Positions 53,972 through 64,000 of a DNA stretch of 64,000 bases are shown here, piece by piece (the stretch's first letter is position 1; the number at the start of each line of letters is the position of its first letter). The position numbers and the translations under genes are program-made. The stretch is from positions 62,001 to 126,000 of the forward strand of contig WNNJ02000511.1 of the NCBI GenBank assembly GCA_012934845.2. Direction: 5' to 3'. The notes under the pieces are model-generated. The model had not been told where the DNA came from and did no database searches. It saw only the letters and a program-made list of their open reading frames with translations. Source of the DNA: Pomphorhynchus laevis (Eukaryota; Acanthocephala; Palaeacanthocephala; Echinorhynchida; Pomphorhynchidae).

Positions 53972-56900
53972 AAAAAAAGATTTATTTTAACGTGGCAAAT
54001 GCGTGCCAGCACACGCTTACATCACCACAACAAAACAAAAATGTAAATCATGTGTCGAGAAGGTTTGAACGGAGGAGGTGTTTGAATGTGATAAAGGAGG
54101 GAGCTCGGCGGACATCGAGAGGGAGTTGATTCCAGGCGAGTGAGGCGGCGACGAGGAAGGATCGGAGACCATAGTTGTCAGAGTGATTGGTAAGGTGGAG
54201 TAAGAGGGTATGACGGGAACGCAGCGATAGCGAGGTGGGGCGAGTGTCGTCTAAGAAAGGAAGGTTGATGAACGATGGGGAGCCGACAGCATTGAGACGA
54301 AAAATTACGAGAAGAAGGCGAAGTTTGATGCGGATGTGGATGGTGGGCCAGGTGAGTTGGGCAATATATGTGGATGTGTTGTCGAAGCGACGGAGACGAA
54401 AGAACACACGAACAGCGGAGTTGATTATGCGTTGTAGGGGTAGGATTATGGATTTTGGAGAATTGGCGAAAAATCTAAGGCAGTAATCGATTTTAGGGAG
54501 AAGAAGCGATGAAAGAAGAGACATACAAAAAGGGAAGTCGATAAGGGGGCGGATACGGCGGATGTCACGGATAATTAAGTTAGACGAGCGGACCTTGTCA
54601 CGGACGAAGGGTTTAAAGGAAAGGTGATCATCAAAATGGAAGCCTAAGAAAGTGAGATTGTGTACTATGGAGATGAGTTATGAGGCAAAAGATTTAGTGG
54701 GAGGAGATATGTTTGGTTTACGGGAAAGGATCCACATTATTTTCGACTTGTCAGGGTTTAAAACGAGATAAAGATTGGAGAGACGTTCGTAGACAGAAGA
54801 AAGACAGTTGGAGTCAGAAATGCCGATATCGTGTATGCGATGTGCGAATGCATGAGCATTGTTGAGGATGTCATCGGCGTATTGCAGGACGTTAAAGGAG
54901 TAAGGTTTGATAAACGGAGAGAGATCGGCAAGCAGAAAAGAGAAAAGCAGGGAACCTAGAACTGAACCTTGAGGGACCCCGCAAAAAAATAGGAATGGGA
55001 TGGGATGATGATGAATTAGAACATACGCGAAAGGAACGGTCGTATAGATATGAGGCAGTCCATGCTACGGAGGAAAAAGAAAATCCGTAATCATAACGAA
55101 GGCTAGAAAGGAGGACGGAGTGGTCGACAATGCCGAGGCGGAGGAAATGTCGAGGGAGATAAGAACACTACATAGAGCCTTGTCTCGAGAAATGAGTAAG
55201 TCGTTGTAAACTTTCATGCAGGCGATTTCTGTGGAGTGATTAGAGCGGAAAGCCGATTGGAAAGGAGGGTACAGATTGGATGGGGAGAGATAAGGGTTGA
55301 TCTGTATTAAGATGAGGCGTTCTAAGAGCTTAGAAAGAGTAGGGAGTAGTGAAATGAAGCGATAGCTAGAAAGAAGAAAGGGTTCGAGCGATTGTTTCTT
55401 AAGGAGGGGACGAACGATTGCAGATTTTAGTGTGAAAGGAGGATACGATTGCAGATGGACGAGTTAAACAAAGTTGTGAGAAATGGGGATATCGATGAGC
55501 ATATAGATTTTAATATGTGAGTAGGCAGGGGATCGGCAGGTGAGGTTTTGTTGGGCAAGGACATGAGGACAGATGGTACTTATGTAGGTGAGACAGAGAG
55601 AAGATGAAAGAGTTCCGGAAGGATGAGGCTAGACTGAGCAGTGGGATAGAATAGAGACCGGGGTGTGAGAGAGCAACGTGGATACTTTAGTCTTGAGAAA
55701 TGACGAATAATCATTGGCATTGATGTTGCACGGCGAAGAGGAGCGAGCAAGGATTGAGTTAAAAGTATGGTAGATAGTCTTAGAGTTGAATTAAGTGATG
55801 ATTTTATGCTGCCAGAATGAGTTGCATTTGGTACGTAGTAGGTTGAGATGAGACCGGCGAAGAGCAAGATAGGAATCACGGAAAGACGGAGTGATCGAGC
55901 GGAAATCACGTCTGAGAGAGTGGTTATAGACTCGAAAAGCATGGCAGAGTCGACGCGTTGAGAGTAGGCATTGGATGTCAAACCATGGGGCACGGTGCTA
56001 GCGACGATGTGGGTGAGACTTGAAGGGCAAGAGAATATCGAGAGTGTATATGAGTTCAGAGTCAAAAAGAAAGGCGATATCGTGAGGAGATGAATATGAT
56101 ATTGTGGGTAATGATAGAGACGATTTGAGAAAGGCAGAGCGGAGATGGGAGAGGTCAAGATTTCTCCAAGGGCGACGTAGGATTGTAGGTGTGTGAGGAG
56201 AGGTGTGGTTGTGAGTGAGATCAAGGTTGATAAGAAAGTGATCAGATAGACCAGGATCAGAGATGGACAGTGAGGTGTAGGTAGCAAAATATTCGGGGAC
56301 AGCGATGTTGTCAAGTGCCTCACTAAGTATATGTGTGGGGACAGTGGAGATTAGTTTGTAATTGTAGTTGGATAGAATGTTGATGAACCGAATGGAATCC
56401 GTGGAAGAGGGCGGTCTAGGCGGATATTGAAGTCGCCTAGAACGAGTGAAGGGATTGAGGACAAAGAACAATGAGAAAGGAGGTCAGCGAGTTCGGTAAA
56501 AAGTAAAGCTTAGGAGCTGATGAACCAGGACGGTATACAATGGCGAGATCTAGAGTGATCGGGTTAGAATAACGACAAGTGAGCAATTCAAAAGAGCAAG
56601 GACTGAAAGGGGGATTGATTTTGCGAAGAGACGCGGGGTGACGCGCGAATGCGACGATGCCGCCATGATTAGAGAATTTAGAAGGGCATGAGCTGAGGGG
56701 GCGGGCGGATTCGACTAGGGAGCAACCGGCAGAGAGCAGACGGCGAATGGAAAGGTCGTCGGAATCTGAGTGCCAGGATTCGGTGAGGCAGAAGAGATCG
56801 ATGGATTACTTGGTGAATAGGTTGAGGATAAGATCGGATTTATTGAGAATAGATCTAGTGTTGAGGAGACCGAGGCGGAAACCGTGTGCTGTGGCGAAAG

Positions 56901-57440
56901 AGTCTAGTGGAGAAGACACATAGGAGAGATGAAGCGCCATCGAATTTTTGGACGGGTGTGGACAACTTGAAAATTTCCGTCTATGTTTCGGATGGAGAGT
57001 GATGTTTCGCCGTTTCCCTCGCGACGGTGTTTTTCGACGGGGCTGAAGAGATTTGACCAATTTCAGCAGGGGCGCGATCGGGGAATATTTGAGTGGTTGA
57101 AGATGACATGAGTTAAAATCGTTGAGAGAGGACAGAAGACGCGTGAGAACAATGCTTTAAAACAATTTTTAGGAGAGGGTGTTGCGAAGGATTAGATTGA
57201 GAAGGTTTGTTTAGACGGATGAATGCGACAGGAGAAATGTCCTTGAAAAAGGATGGTTTATCCACAGGAACAATAGACGAGAGGATGGATCTGAAGGCGG
57301 AAACATCGTGGTCCAGACGTGCTTGTGGAGATAAGGAGTTGGAAGGCGTGATATTAGTGACAATGACGCAACGATCGCGAGAAGGAAAGCGCAGGGATTG
57401 CAATACCTCCTTGTGTCCTCAATCCCGTTATAGCTCAAAT
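53972..57440 (-). mobile_element. CR1/L2-like LINE, nearly full length, inverted copy
   Basis: Minus-strand counterpart of 19900-23365. From the 5' side it shows RDRCVIVTNITPSNSLSP and PVDKPSFFKDISPVAFIRLN (about 57400-57180), then LGLLNTRSILNKSDLILNLF (about 56880), GDFN-type and LSDHFLINLDL (about 56240). The B motif lies near 54985-54960 with YADD just after (about 54880). The C-terminal frame 54524-54048 is long and open (PKIDYCLRFFANSPKSIILP). The 3' tail is at 53972-54050. Four or more breaks fall mainly in the reverse transcriptase. It is better preserved than the plus copy. Confidence 0.85.
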
Positions 57441-57479
57441 AAAATTTTCAAGAAACTTTGCTCTTACCACAAATCTTCT

Positions 57480-58510
57480 AATTCGATATTGAGCATCGTA
57501 ACATCAAATGATGTAGTATAGGCGACGCCATGTCAATTGCCGAGATTTTATTAAGCAATTTTTGTTGCCTTGACCACCATCCAGTTTTTATTCTGAAGTA
57601 TCACAATTTCTCACGTGTCATTTCGAATTTGAGAACAGTGATGTTCTTCTGGAATTACGAAAACTTCCCTCTTCCCTAAGTGCTGGCTCCAATGGTCTGC
57701 CAACATTGCTTCATGAATTTGCATCTGTTATTTTCAAGCCTTTATCTATCTTATTTCGGTGTTCTTTGACCTCAGGATAACTCTCTAGTGATTGGAATAA
57801 ATCCATAATTATTCCCTTTTCAAAAAAGGATATCGCCATTCGGTAAAGAATTATCGTCTCATTAGCCTAACTTGCGTTGAGTGCAAGGTGTTGGAGCGTT
57901 TAATTTTTAAATCTTTATCAGTCCACCTAGACATTGCAACATTTAAAGTGTTCCAGCATGGGTTTCGCCCAAATTGATCCACAGTAACTAACCTATTAAT
58001 AAGCAGTTATGCCGTAGAGAATCGTACGATACAGCAAGTTTATAGCATATCATATCTCAGAGTTATGGTTTGTCATGTTCTTAGCACTCGACTTCACGTA
58101 TCGATTTTGTCTAGCAGATGCGCTCGGCTACTCGGACTACTAAGGCGTTCTTTTGATCAACTTAATCGCCATAGCTTTCGTATTTTGTACAACGCTCTTC
58201 TATTGCCACTTATGTTATACGCGTATCATGTCACTCACCCACAATTTCAATTATGCAGTGTCACTGGTTTGTTTCGATCAACACGGTCGCTGCCTTATGT
58301 CGAATGTGTAAAAGCACTTCAAATATGTCCAGTTAAAAGTTAACTAAAGCTGGCCGATTTGATGTTCTTGTGGAGAAATCTTACCACATCCGAGCATACC
58401 TGTCAATGTACATTCAATTTAAGTAAAACAACAGGTCTCAGCGGACATAAAAACCGTTTACAAAGATCACTACCGCCTACCTAAAATACTATGACTACCT
58501 GTGATCGAAT
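57480..58510 (+). mobile_element. Jockey/CR1-type LINE remnant with internal deletion
   Basis: About 57660-58020 encodes broken pieces (LPSSLSAGSNGLPTLLHEFA; VFQHGFRPN; STVTNLLISSYAVENR), the first half of a reverse transcriptase. The catalytic middle is missing: the sequence jumps at about 58025 to the C-terminal region (58065-58343, TRLHVSILSSRCARLLGLLR). It ends near LSGHKNRLQRSLPP. Relatives in the window are at 24300 and 50790. Confidence 0.65.
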
Positions 58511-58559
58511 CTCTGACTTTGGAATGATGTGACTACCACAATAATCAACATCCCGTATA

Positions 58560-58985
58560 TTTTATTTCAAATGCAGATTACGTCATTGGCTTCAGTCTAA
58601 CATTTATCTTTGATTGTTTTTTACGTTTTCTCTTTATGCTGTTTTTATTCAGTATCATTAGCATGTATTATTCAGCATCATTAGCATGTATTTGGCCCCG
58701 CTGCTATGTTGGGTAGAGGAGTTAGGGGCCGAAACCTGATAGCATAGCAGTTCCTCCTGATGACCTCTAATTCTTATTCTGATACAACGTCTGTTATTTA
58801 TTAGTCAATTCATAAAAATGACGTTTATTTTAAATTTCATTTTTTTAACTTGATTTAAATTATAGAAAATCTAAAAACAATTATTAATTTTATTATTTAA
58901 TTATAAAATTTTGATTTAGCATTATTATGTTTTGTTTATTTTATAATTATATAACAATACGTAGACTCAGTTAGCTGATTTAATT
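58560..58985 (+). repeat. Hairpin-bearing dispersed repeat, copy B
   Basis: Holds the clearest core: CTGCTATG (58701-58708) pairs with CATAGCAG (58743-58750). GGCCCC/GGGGCC lies around it, followed by CCTCTAATTCTTATTCTGAT and TCAATTCATAAAAATGACGT. It ends at 58955-58978 with AATACGTAGACTCAGTTAGC, the end tag. CATCATTAGCATGTATT is duplicated just before the core. Confidence 0.8.
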
Positions 58986-58999
58986 TATTCCTTGTGATC

Positions 59000-59560
59000 C
59001 AACTTTCTATGATCCCTTCGCTCTTAAGTTGTTTTATAAAATGATAAGCGACCATAATCGTACAAAAAGGACATAATGCTAAACTAAGAAAGCAGCACGT
59101 ACGCAAGACGTTGGTTCTCAAGTCATTTCCCTATCACTCAATCAACGGGTGGAACTTTTCAGACGACTTTTTAGTCACTGCACAGTCTACCATTGTTTTT
59201 CATGACAGATTAAGACGACATTTATTTATGAAATGCCTCTTTTAAGTAAGAATATCTTATTCACTTCCTACGCTAGAACAGTATTCACCGCATTTTTCCT
59301 ACTGATTATTGAATATAGTCTTACAGCAGCTGCGCCAATTTTTGTAAAAAATAAACGAATAATCGAAAGAGTTTTACGTTTTTCTTCTAAGCAGGTTGTT
59401 GGTTTTCACGGTTTGTCCTATTAACATAGACTTAAGAAATTAGGTATGATTACCCTCGAGTCACGTAGATCATTTATTGATCTCGTTTACATCAATCACG
59501 TGGTTATAATTGGTTATGGGAGCGACTGTCGTCAAACAGGTTTCCAAAGCGATGTGGATT
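59000..59560 (+). pseudogene. Two LINE C-terminal fragments
   Basis: 59120-59235 encodes FPYHSINGWNFSDDFLVTAQ and VFHDRLRRHLF, like the WNxLP...FxxxLxxHL ending of CR1/Jockey LINEs. 59233-59480 encodes EYSLTAAAPIFVKNKRIIER and KQVVGFHGLSY, then RLKKLGMITLESRRSFIDL after one stop. They look like two different elements side by side. Confidence 0.5.
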
Positions 59561-59561
59561 A

Positions 59562-59645
59562 TTAAGGCGCGAACTTCGCCTCCAAGCATATTCGCTCATG
59601 ATCCAACCATCCTTTAATGGACGCCATTTAATTTTTTATAAAATG
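59562..59645 (-). repeat. Inverted partial copy of the 350-bp repeat
   Basis: On the minus strand, ATGGCGTCCATTAAAGGATG, then GAGCGAATATGCTTGGAGGC and GAAGTTCGCGCCTTAAT match the first 100 bases of the unit at 60227, with an internal gap of about 30 bases. Confidence 0.65.
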
Positions 59646-59875
59646 TTTAAATGAACGCAATTGTGACTCAATTCTCTGAGTATAAAATCCTAGAAATTTG
59701 GAATAATATGTACATATTCTAATGAATCGTTAGTACCTGAGATTAAATTCACAAAAATTCCGTGAATTGTCAACCGTTAAGTGATTAAAACCATATTATT
59801 CTAATTTGATTTAACCTTACCTAAAATCGATGTGAATGATACTAGCTAAATAAATAAGTATATTTTCACCTTCCG

Positions 59876-60118
59876 TAGCACTCCGGCTCCTTCCATTTTC
59901 TGCCATTACCCTTATTCATTTCATTACCCTTCCCCGTATACCTTTACCCCTTCTCTTCCCCTTCCCCTTCCTCATTATTTTTAGCCATTCCCCATTCTTC
60001 CTTCCTCTACCCTTTCCGTTATCCCTTCCTTTTCTCCCTTTCACCCACTTTCCCTTTCCACCTTTCCTCTTTAACTTCCCTATTCCCAATCCCCGCATTT
60101 TTCCCATACTCTCATTTT
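59876..60118. repeat. Polypyrimidine tract
   Basis: About 240 bases that are almost wholly C and T on the plus strand, in loose CCCTT and TTCC units. It can adopt unusual structures in principle. The open frame on the purine strand is an artefact of composition. Confidence 0.9.
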
Positions 60119-60226
60119 ACCATATAATTAAGATTTCTTTATTTTTAATTAGGAATAAGATGTATTGGTAACATATCTCTTATTTCTAATTTCTAGGATG
60201 TCATACACAACAAATACGGTCTCAAT

Positions 60227-60925
60227 GACGTCCATTAAACCATTTTATTGAGGAAAAGGCCAAAAATAAAGGATGAACGGACCTTTATTTGAGCGAATAT
60301 ACTGGTAGGCGAAGTTCGCGCCTTTATAGTTTACATTGTTTTGAAAACGATTTAGACGACAGTAAAAAGTTATTCAGAAACAATTCATCAAAATGATTTA
60401 TTTCTGCCATTGCTATGGTGAAAATCCAAATTGAACAAGTCATTCCTAATTAAACATTATATTTCTCTTCGTCTGGGAGTTGAAATTAGCTAAAATTTTG
60501 GTAGTAGTATATTCGAGTTCGTTGATTCAAATAATATGAAAAAAATCAACGTGTCATAATTGATAAATTTGAGAATGGCGTCCACTAAAATATTTGATAG
60601 AGGAAAAGGCAAAAAATAAAAGATGAATTGAACTTTATTTGATGGAATATACTAGGAGGCGAAATTCGCACATCAATACTTTACACAGTTTTGGAAATCT
60701 TTTGGACGACAGTAAAGGGTTATTTTAAGTTAAAAATTTTATCAAAATGATTTATTTTATCATTGCTATGGTGAAATCCCAAATTGAACAACTCACCCCT
60801 AATTAAACATTGTATTTCTCTTTATCTAGGAGTTGAATGAAACTAAAATTTTGATAGTATGTATATTCAACTGTGATGATTCAAATAATATGAAAAAATC
60901 AATGTGCTTACAATTAAAAAATTCG
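60227..60925 (+). repeat. Two tandem copies of a 350-bp unit
   Basis: Units begin at 60227 (GACGTCCATTAAACC) and 60577 (GGCGTCCACTAAAAT). Shared landmarks are GAGGAAAAGGC, GAATATACTxGxAGGCGAA, TTTGGACGACAGTAAA, TTGCTATGGTGAAA, CCTAATTAAACATT and GATTCAAATAATATGAAAAA. Divergence is visible but the order is unbroken. No ORF is present. Confidence 0.9.
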
Positions 60926-62139
60926 AGAAAAGAAGTTTTTTATCTCAAAAAAAATAAATTTGATTATAAGATTTTTTACTAAATTTTACTTGATATACTT
61001 TTTATATGTTATTAAATTTTCCTTTAAATACTTTTTATATGTGTTATAAACAATTGTCTATTGATGAGGTATTGAGGTATTTAACGTTTCATGTTGTAAT
61101 ATTAGCTACATATTTTTATTTTTTATTTTTAATTATTTTTCTAAAATATTAAATATTAAATATCTCGAAATTACCAAAATCTCGAAATTTTTAACCGAGA
61201 TTACCTTAATCGGTTAAAAACCTATTAAGTACGTACTATCTTACTAAACCTTCCGATATGCAAAATATGAGAACCGTAAAAAGGCGGTATTTAAGTAAAC
61301 TCGATGTCATAATTCTGTATCGTTATAAAATCAATTAAATTTATTATGTTGTAAACTTACTATTTCGTTTTTACCTCTTACTAGTTACATAAGCAACACC
61401 ACATATTTCGATAACACATATTTAATTAAAACATTATTTAATTAATTATTTATTATTTTAATAAATAATTAATTATTTATTTTTTAATTAATTATTTTTA
61501 TTAATTAATTATTTATTTATTTATTATTAATCGTATTTATTATTTCATCCTAACAAATTAAAATGAACAGCTGTATTTCTTATTTTAGATGTATACCTGT
61601 CTAGTTCGACTGAATTCAATCGTCTCATACACCACAGCGACGTTTGCTGTTTTAACTTTGGCTATATATCTTACGACCGCTTTCGATTCTCATATAGCAA
61701 ATGTTGATATTTCCAGCGGACCAGTTACATTGTAATTGCAATGCATTATAATTTATCTGATTATTTGAGCTTTTACTTAAAGGCGTAAAGGCAGAGATAT
61801 GACTACTAATGAGCGTTCGGAATTAGCGAATCTTAACATTGATCTTAAAACAGGTACAAAATCACTTTTGTTTCCAGTATCACAACAATGTCTGTTTAGC
61901 TAATTTGGCTAAAAGCAATTGTTAAATGTTCATTTTAAATAATAAATCTAAAAATGTAAAATAAAAGTATATTTCGGTTGTATTAGGTAATTAAAAAATA
62001 TAATAATATAATTAATATAATAATATAATTGTTATAATATAATTTTTATTTAATAAATCTAAAAATGTTCAGTTGTTATTGAAGATTACAACTGAACATA
62101 TCATATTATTGTTATTATAATTGTTAATTATAAAATATA
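60926..62139. other. AT-rich non-coding stretch
   Basis: 61923-61970 repeats 539-586. Around 61425-61530 are TTAATTAA/ATTTATT runs. A 36-codon frame at 61799-61909 (MTTNERSELANLNIDLKTGT) has a GTACAAAA-type donor-like site, but nothing else supports an exon. Confidence 0.5.
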
Positions 62140-62762
62140 TAGGAAATCCGCGAAAATCGTCATAGCCACTTCGCGAGTTAAATGTTTAGGTAAGCTTTCC
62201 TTTGGTGGTGCTCTTCAGTATTTTCATGTCATGCTTCTACCGATTTTGTCGTACGCGCTTTCAGCAATCTGGGCGGACCTCACGACGGCTAATTTTGCTC
62301 AGATCGACAAATGTAAAGGCATATTCATTAAACGTGTTGTAGGCGTCTCTCCAAAGTGCTCGACGACTGTGGTTTATGTTTTATCTAAAGTCGAGTTATA
62401 TACGGAGTATTTACGAAATATGATCGGAGCACAAGATACGGTACATTATATTCAAAATAAAAAAGACTTTACAGATAAGGTTAGCAAGCTAGATCATCAA
62501 CTGTACACTTCACCAGTTAATACGCAAACGAGTTGGCAGTCTCCGTGTGCTTCTAAACGCCCCCTCGTTTGGAGGGTTTCTTTACACGGATATCACGACA
62601 AGTTTTGTCGCACTCGCATACCCGTCCATAAACGTGGAGTTTCGTGTGTGTTTTTACTGTTGTGATAGATGTGAGTCTTTATCCCACGTATTTGGGTGCC
62701 CGGTGTTAGCGCAAAAATCTTTGAAGGAGATCGATGGGTTAAGTTTACGCCTAACTTGATAA
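62140..62762 (+). pseudogene. LINE ORF2 C-terminal fragment with CCHC-like motif
   Basis: The plus strand encodes KLSFGGALQYFHVMLLPILS, then IWADLTTANFAQIDKCKGIF and KRVVGVSPKC, the region after the reverse-transcriptase thumb of many LINEs. One frame over, CFYCCDRCESLSHVFGCPVL gives a CxxC...H...C knuckle near 62650-62700. One frameshift lies near 62550-62650. The rest of the element is absent and the clade cannot be fixed. Confidence 0.6.
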
Positions 62763-63229
62763 ACCTGCTAAATTTATTTTTGCCTATTGGGAACTAGCGG
62801 TGGACTATCAAATATTGATATAATTTCAAATGAAGTCGTTGCACAATGTTTTATTATTTTTCTTTCATTTGGCTAAGTCGATAGACGCAGTGCCCTAATA
62901 AATCTCCTTTACATAATTGTTAATTATTCTTTTTATCTTGAAAAGAATTCTAATTTATTAATTTTAAATATTAACTTTGTAGTTATAAATTATATAAAAT
63001 CTTTTATAATTATTTTTTATTTATTATTTATAATAAATAAATGAGAATGTCGGTATCATTTAAAATGAGACGTTTTAAATCTCTCATATTAAACTGGACA
63101 GGCTTGAATTAGGGTGCTGAAATATAAAAATTTTAACAAAAAATTGTCAAATATTACCATAACAGGAAATTTTTAAAATTTTATTTTTTTGATCTAGTCC
63201 AAATAATTCTACTATTTATAATTCAACTA
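62763..63229. other. AT-rich non-coding stretch
   Basis: No gene or repeat family is recognised. Confidence 0.5.
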
Positions 63230-63612
63230 TTTACAATATACTTTGTATTAGAATATTACTGTAGATAATCAAATTTCATAAAAGGAAATACGTCATTAGC
63301 ATGTATTTGGCCCCTGTCTCTATGTTATGTTTAGCGATAATGTCCGAAACGTTATAGCATACCACTTCCTCATGATAACTTCTAATCCTTATTCTGATGC
63401 ATCGTATTGTATTAGTCAATTCATAAAAATCGACTTTTATTTTAAATTTCAATTTTTTATTTTAACTTGATATAAATTATAAAAAATCGCATAACAATTA
63501 TTTATTATTTATAATTATTTAATTATTTATTATTTAACTATTTAAATTATTTTAGTATTATTTTTTAATTTATAAATGATATAAAATACGTAAACTCTGT
63601 TAGCTGATCTGA
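63230..63612 (+). repeat. Hairpin-bearing dispersed repeat, copy D
   Basis: Same order as copy B: GCATGTATTTGGCCCC, TCTATGTT, GTCCGAAAC, TTATAGCAT, then CTAATCCTTATTCTGATGCA, TCAATTCATAAAAATCGACT and the end tag AATACGTAAACTCTGTTAGC (63588-63608). The hairpin stem is degraded. Confidence 0.75.
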
Positions 63613-64000
63613 TTGTGCACAACTGAAAACTCCAATTTACTCAAAACACTAAACGGTTTTCATGGAAACTTTTGTTCTTATAAGATAATGTGCCATACAC
63701 GAGAGTCCGTCTGTATTTATAAATACTGTTTATGTATATGCCAACAGCTCTTACATGCTCGAACTTGCATTTATTTGAAAACACTATCCCTATTGCAGCT
63801 TAACGATAGGTGAATTAGCATTATTAATTTGGTAGATGTTTGCCTGTATAACGCTTTGATGTTGATTCTCCCTAATCGCCCGTGGCCACAGAGGGTTATT
63901 ATTTTAAATAAATTATCTCAGATTATTATTTCTCAATTATACTTAATATGTAGACTCAGTTAGCTGAGTATTCGTTAGCTGATTGAGCATTAACTTAAAG
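63613..64000. other. Window edge, includes another end tag
   Basis: 63948-63974 reads ATGTAGACTCAGTTAGCTGA, the end tag of the hairpin repeat, with a short perfect stem CTCAG-TTAG-CTGAG. The rest is uninformative. The 66-codon frame at 63613-63813 matches nothing. Confidence 0.5.

Noticed and set aside
58690-58775. GAAAC and CTGATGA in the hairpin repeat core, considered as a hammerhead ribozyme
   Set aside because: The order is reversed (GAAAC about 21 bases before CTGATGA), the flanks cannot form stem II, and CTGATGA is not kept in copies A and D. The hairpin is real but not a hammerhead.
59916-60107. Lys/Gly-rich 63-codon minus frame
   Set aside because: Pure artefact of the polypyrimidine tract read on the purine strand.
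61799-61909. Short frame MTTNERSELANLNIDLKTGT followed by a donor-like GTACAAAA, considered as a first exon
   Set aside because: No partner exon, homologue or other gene signal is visible nearby.
1-64000. tRNA, rRNA, snRNA and microRNA genes
   Set aside because: I looked for tRNA A/B-box patterns, rDNA-like stretches and strong long hairpins and found none convincing; a covariance-model scan would be needed to exclude them.

Overview
The window is AT-rich, repeat-laden eukaryotic DNA that reads as an invertebrate animal genome. Two intact host-type genes are recognisable: a small Tim translocase of the TIMM10B type (minus strand, 17109-17354) and an N6AMT1/HEMK2-type methyltransferase (plus strand, 52682-53299). 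Almost everything else that codes is retrotransposon at many stages of decay. There are several non-LTR (LINE) lineages, pieces of Penelope-like elements, one Ty3/gypsy fossil, and short non-coding dispersed repeats. Nothing looks bacterial. The species cannot be named from the sequence.

Layout. 1-2.2 kb: AT-rich repeats. 2.2-6 kb: a Penelope-like reverse-transcriptase scrap, then a decayed minus-strand LINE with a reverse transcriptase and a restriction-enzyme-like endonuclease tail. 6-17 kb: mostly AT-rich non-coding DNA with tandem repeats, a short dispersed repeat carrying a conserved hairpin, a second restriction-like endonuclease tail (10.5-11.0 kb), a 14-bp minisatellite (13.7-14.1 kb), a 4 x 32-bp array (15.2 kb), and two copies of a repeat with a hammerhead-ribozyme-like core (15.7 and 16.15 kb). 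17.1 kb: the Tim gene. 17.5-28.6 kb: decayed CR1/L2-like and Jockey-like LINEs, a Penelope GIY-YIG endonuclease piece, and a Ty3/gypsy fossil abutting a LINE ORF1 piece.

28.6-49.0 kb is the main structure: six copies of one two-ORF LINE family (ORF1 with zinc knuckles; ORF2 with an apurinic-type endonuclease and reverse transcriptase, no RNase H seen). Copy 1 lies on the minus strand, head-to-head with copy 2; copies 2-6 lie head-to-tail on the plus strand. Copy 5 (41577-45165) is the best preserved, with an open ORF1 and an ORF2 broken by one in-frame stop.

49.1-64 kb: more LINE remnants, a third copy of the hammerhead-like repeat, a 3' half of a Penelope-type hammerhead motif, the methyltransferase gene followed two bases later by a 63-codon membrane-protein-like ORF, a second CR1/L2-like LINE inverted relative to the one at 20-23 kb, a 2 x 350-bp tandem repeat, and further copies of the hairpin repeat.

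Most interesting signals: the hammerhead-like core shared by three repeat copies, the covarying hairpin in another dispersed repeat, the self-adjacent LINE array, and the two restriction-like-endonuclease LINE fossils.
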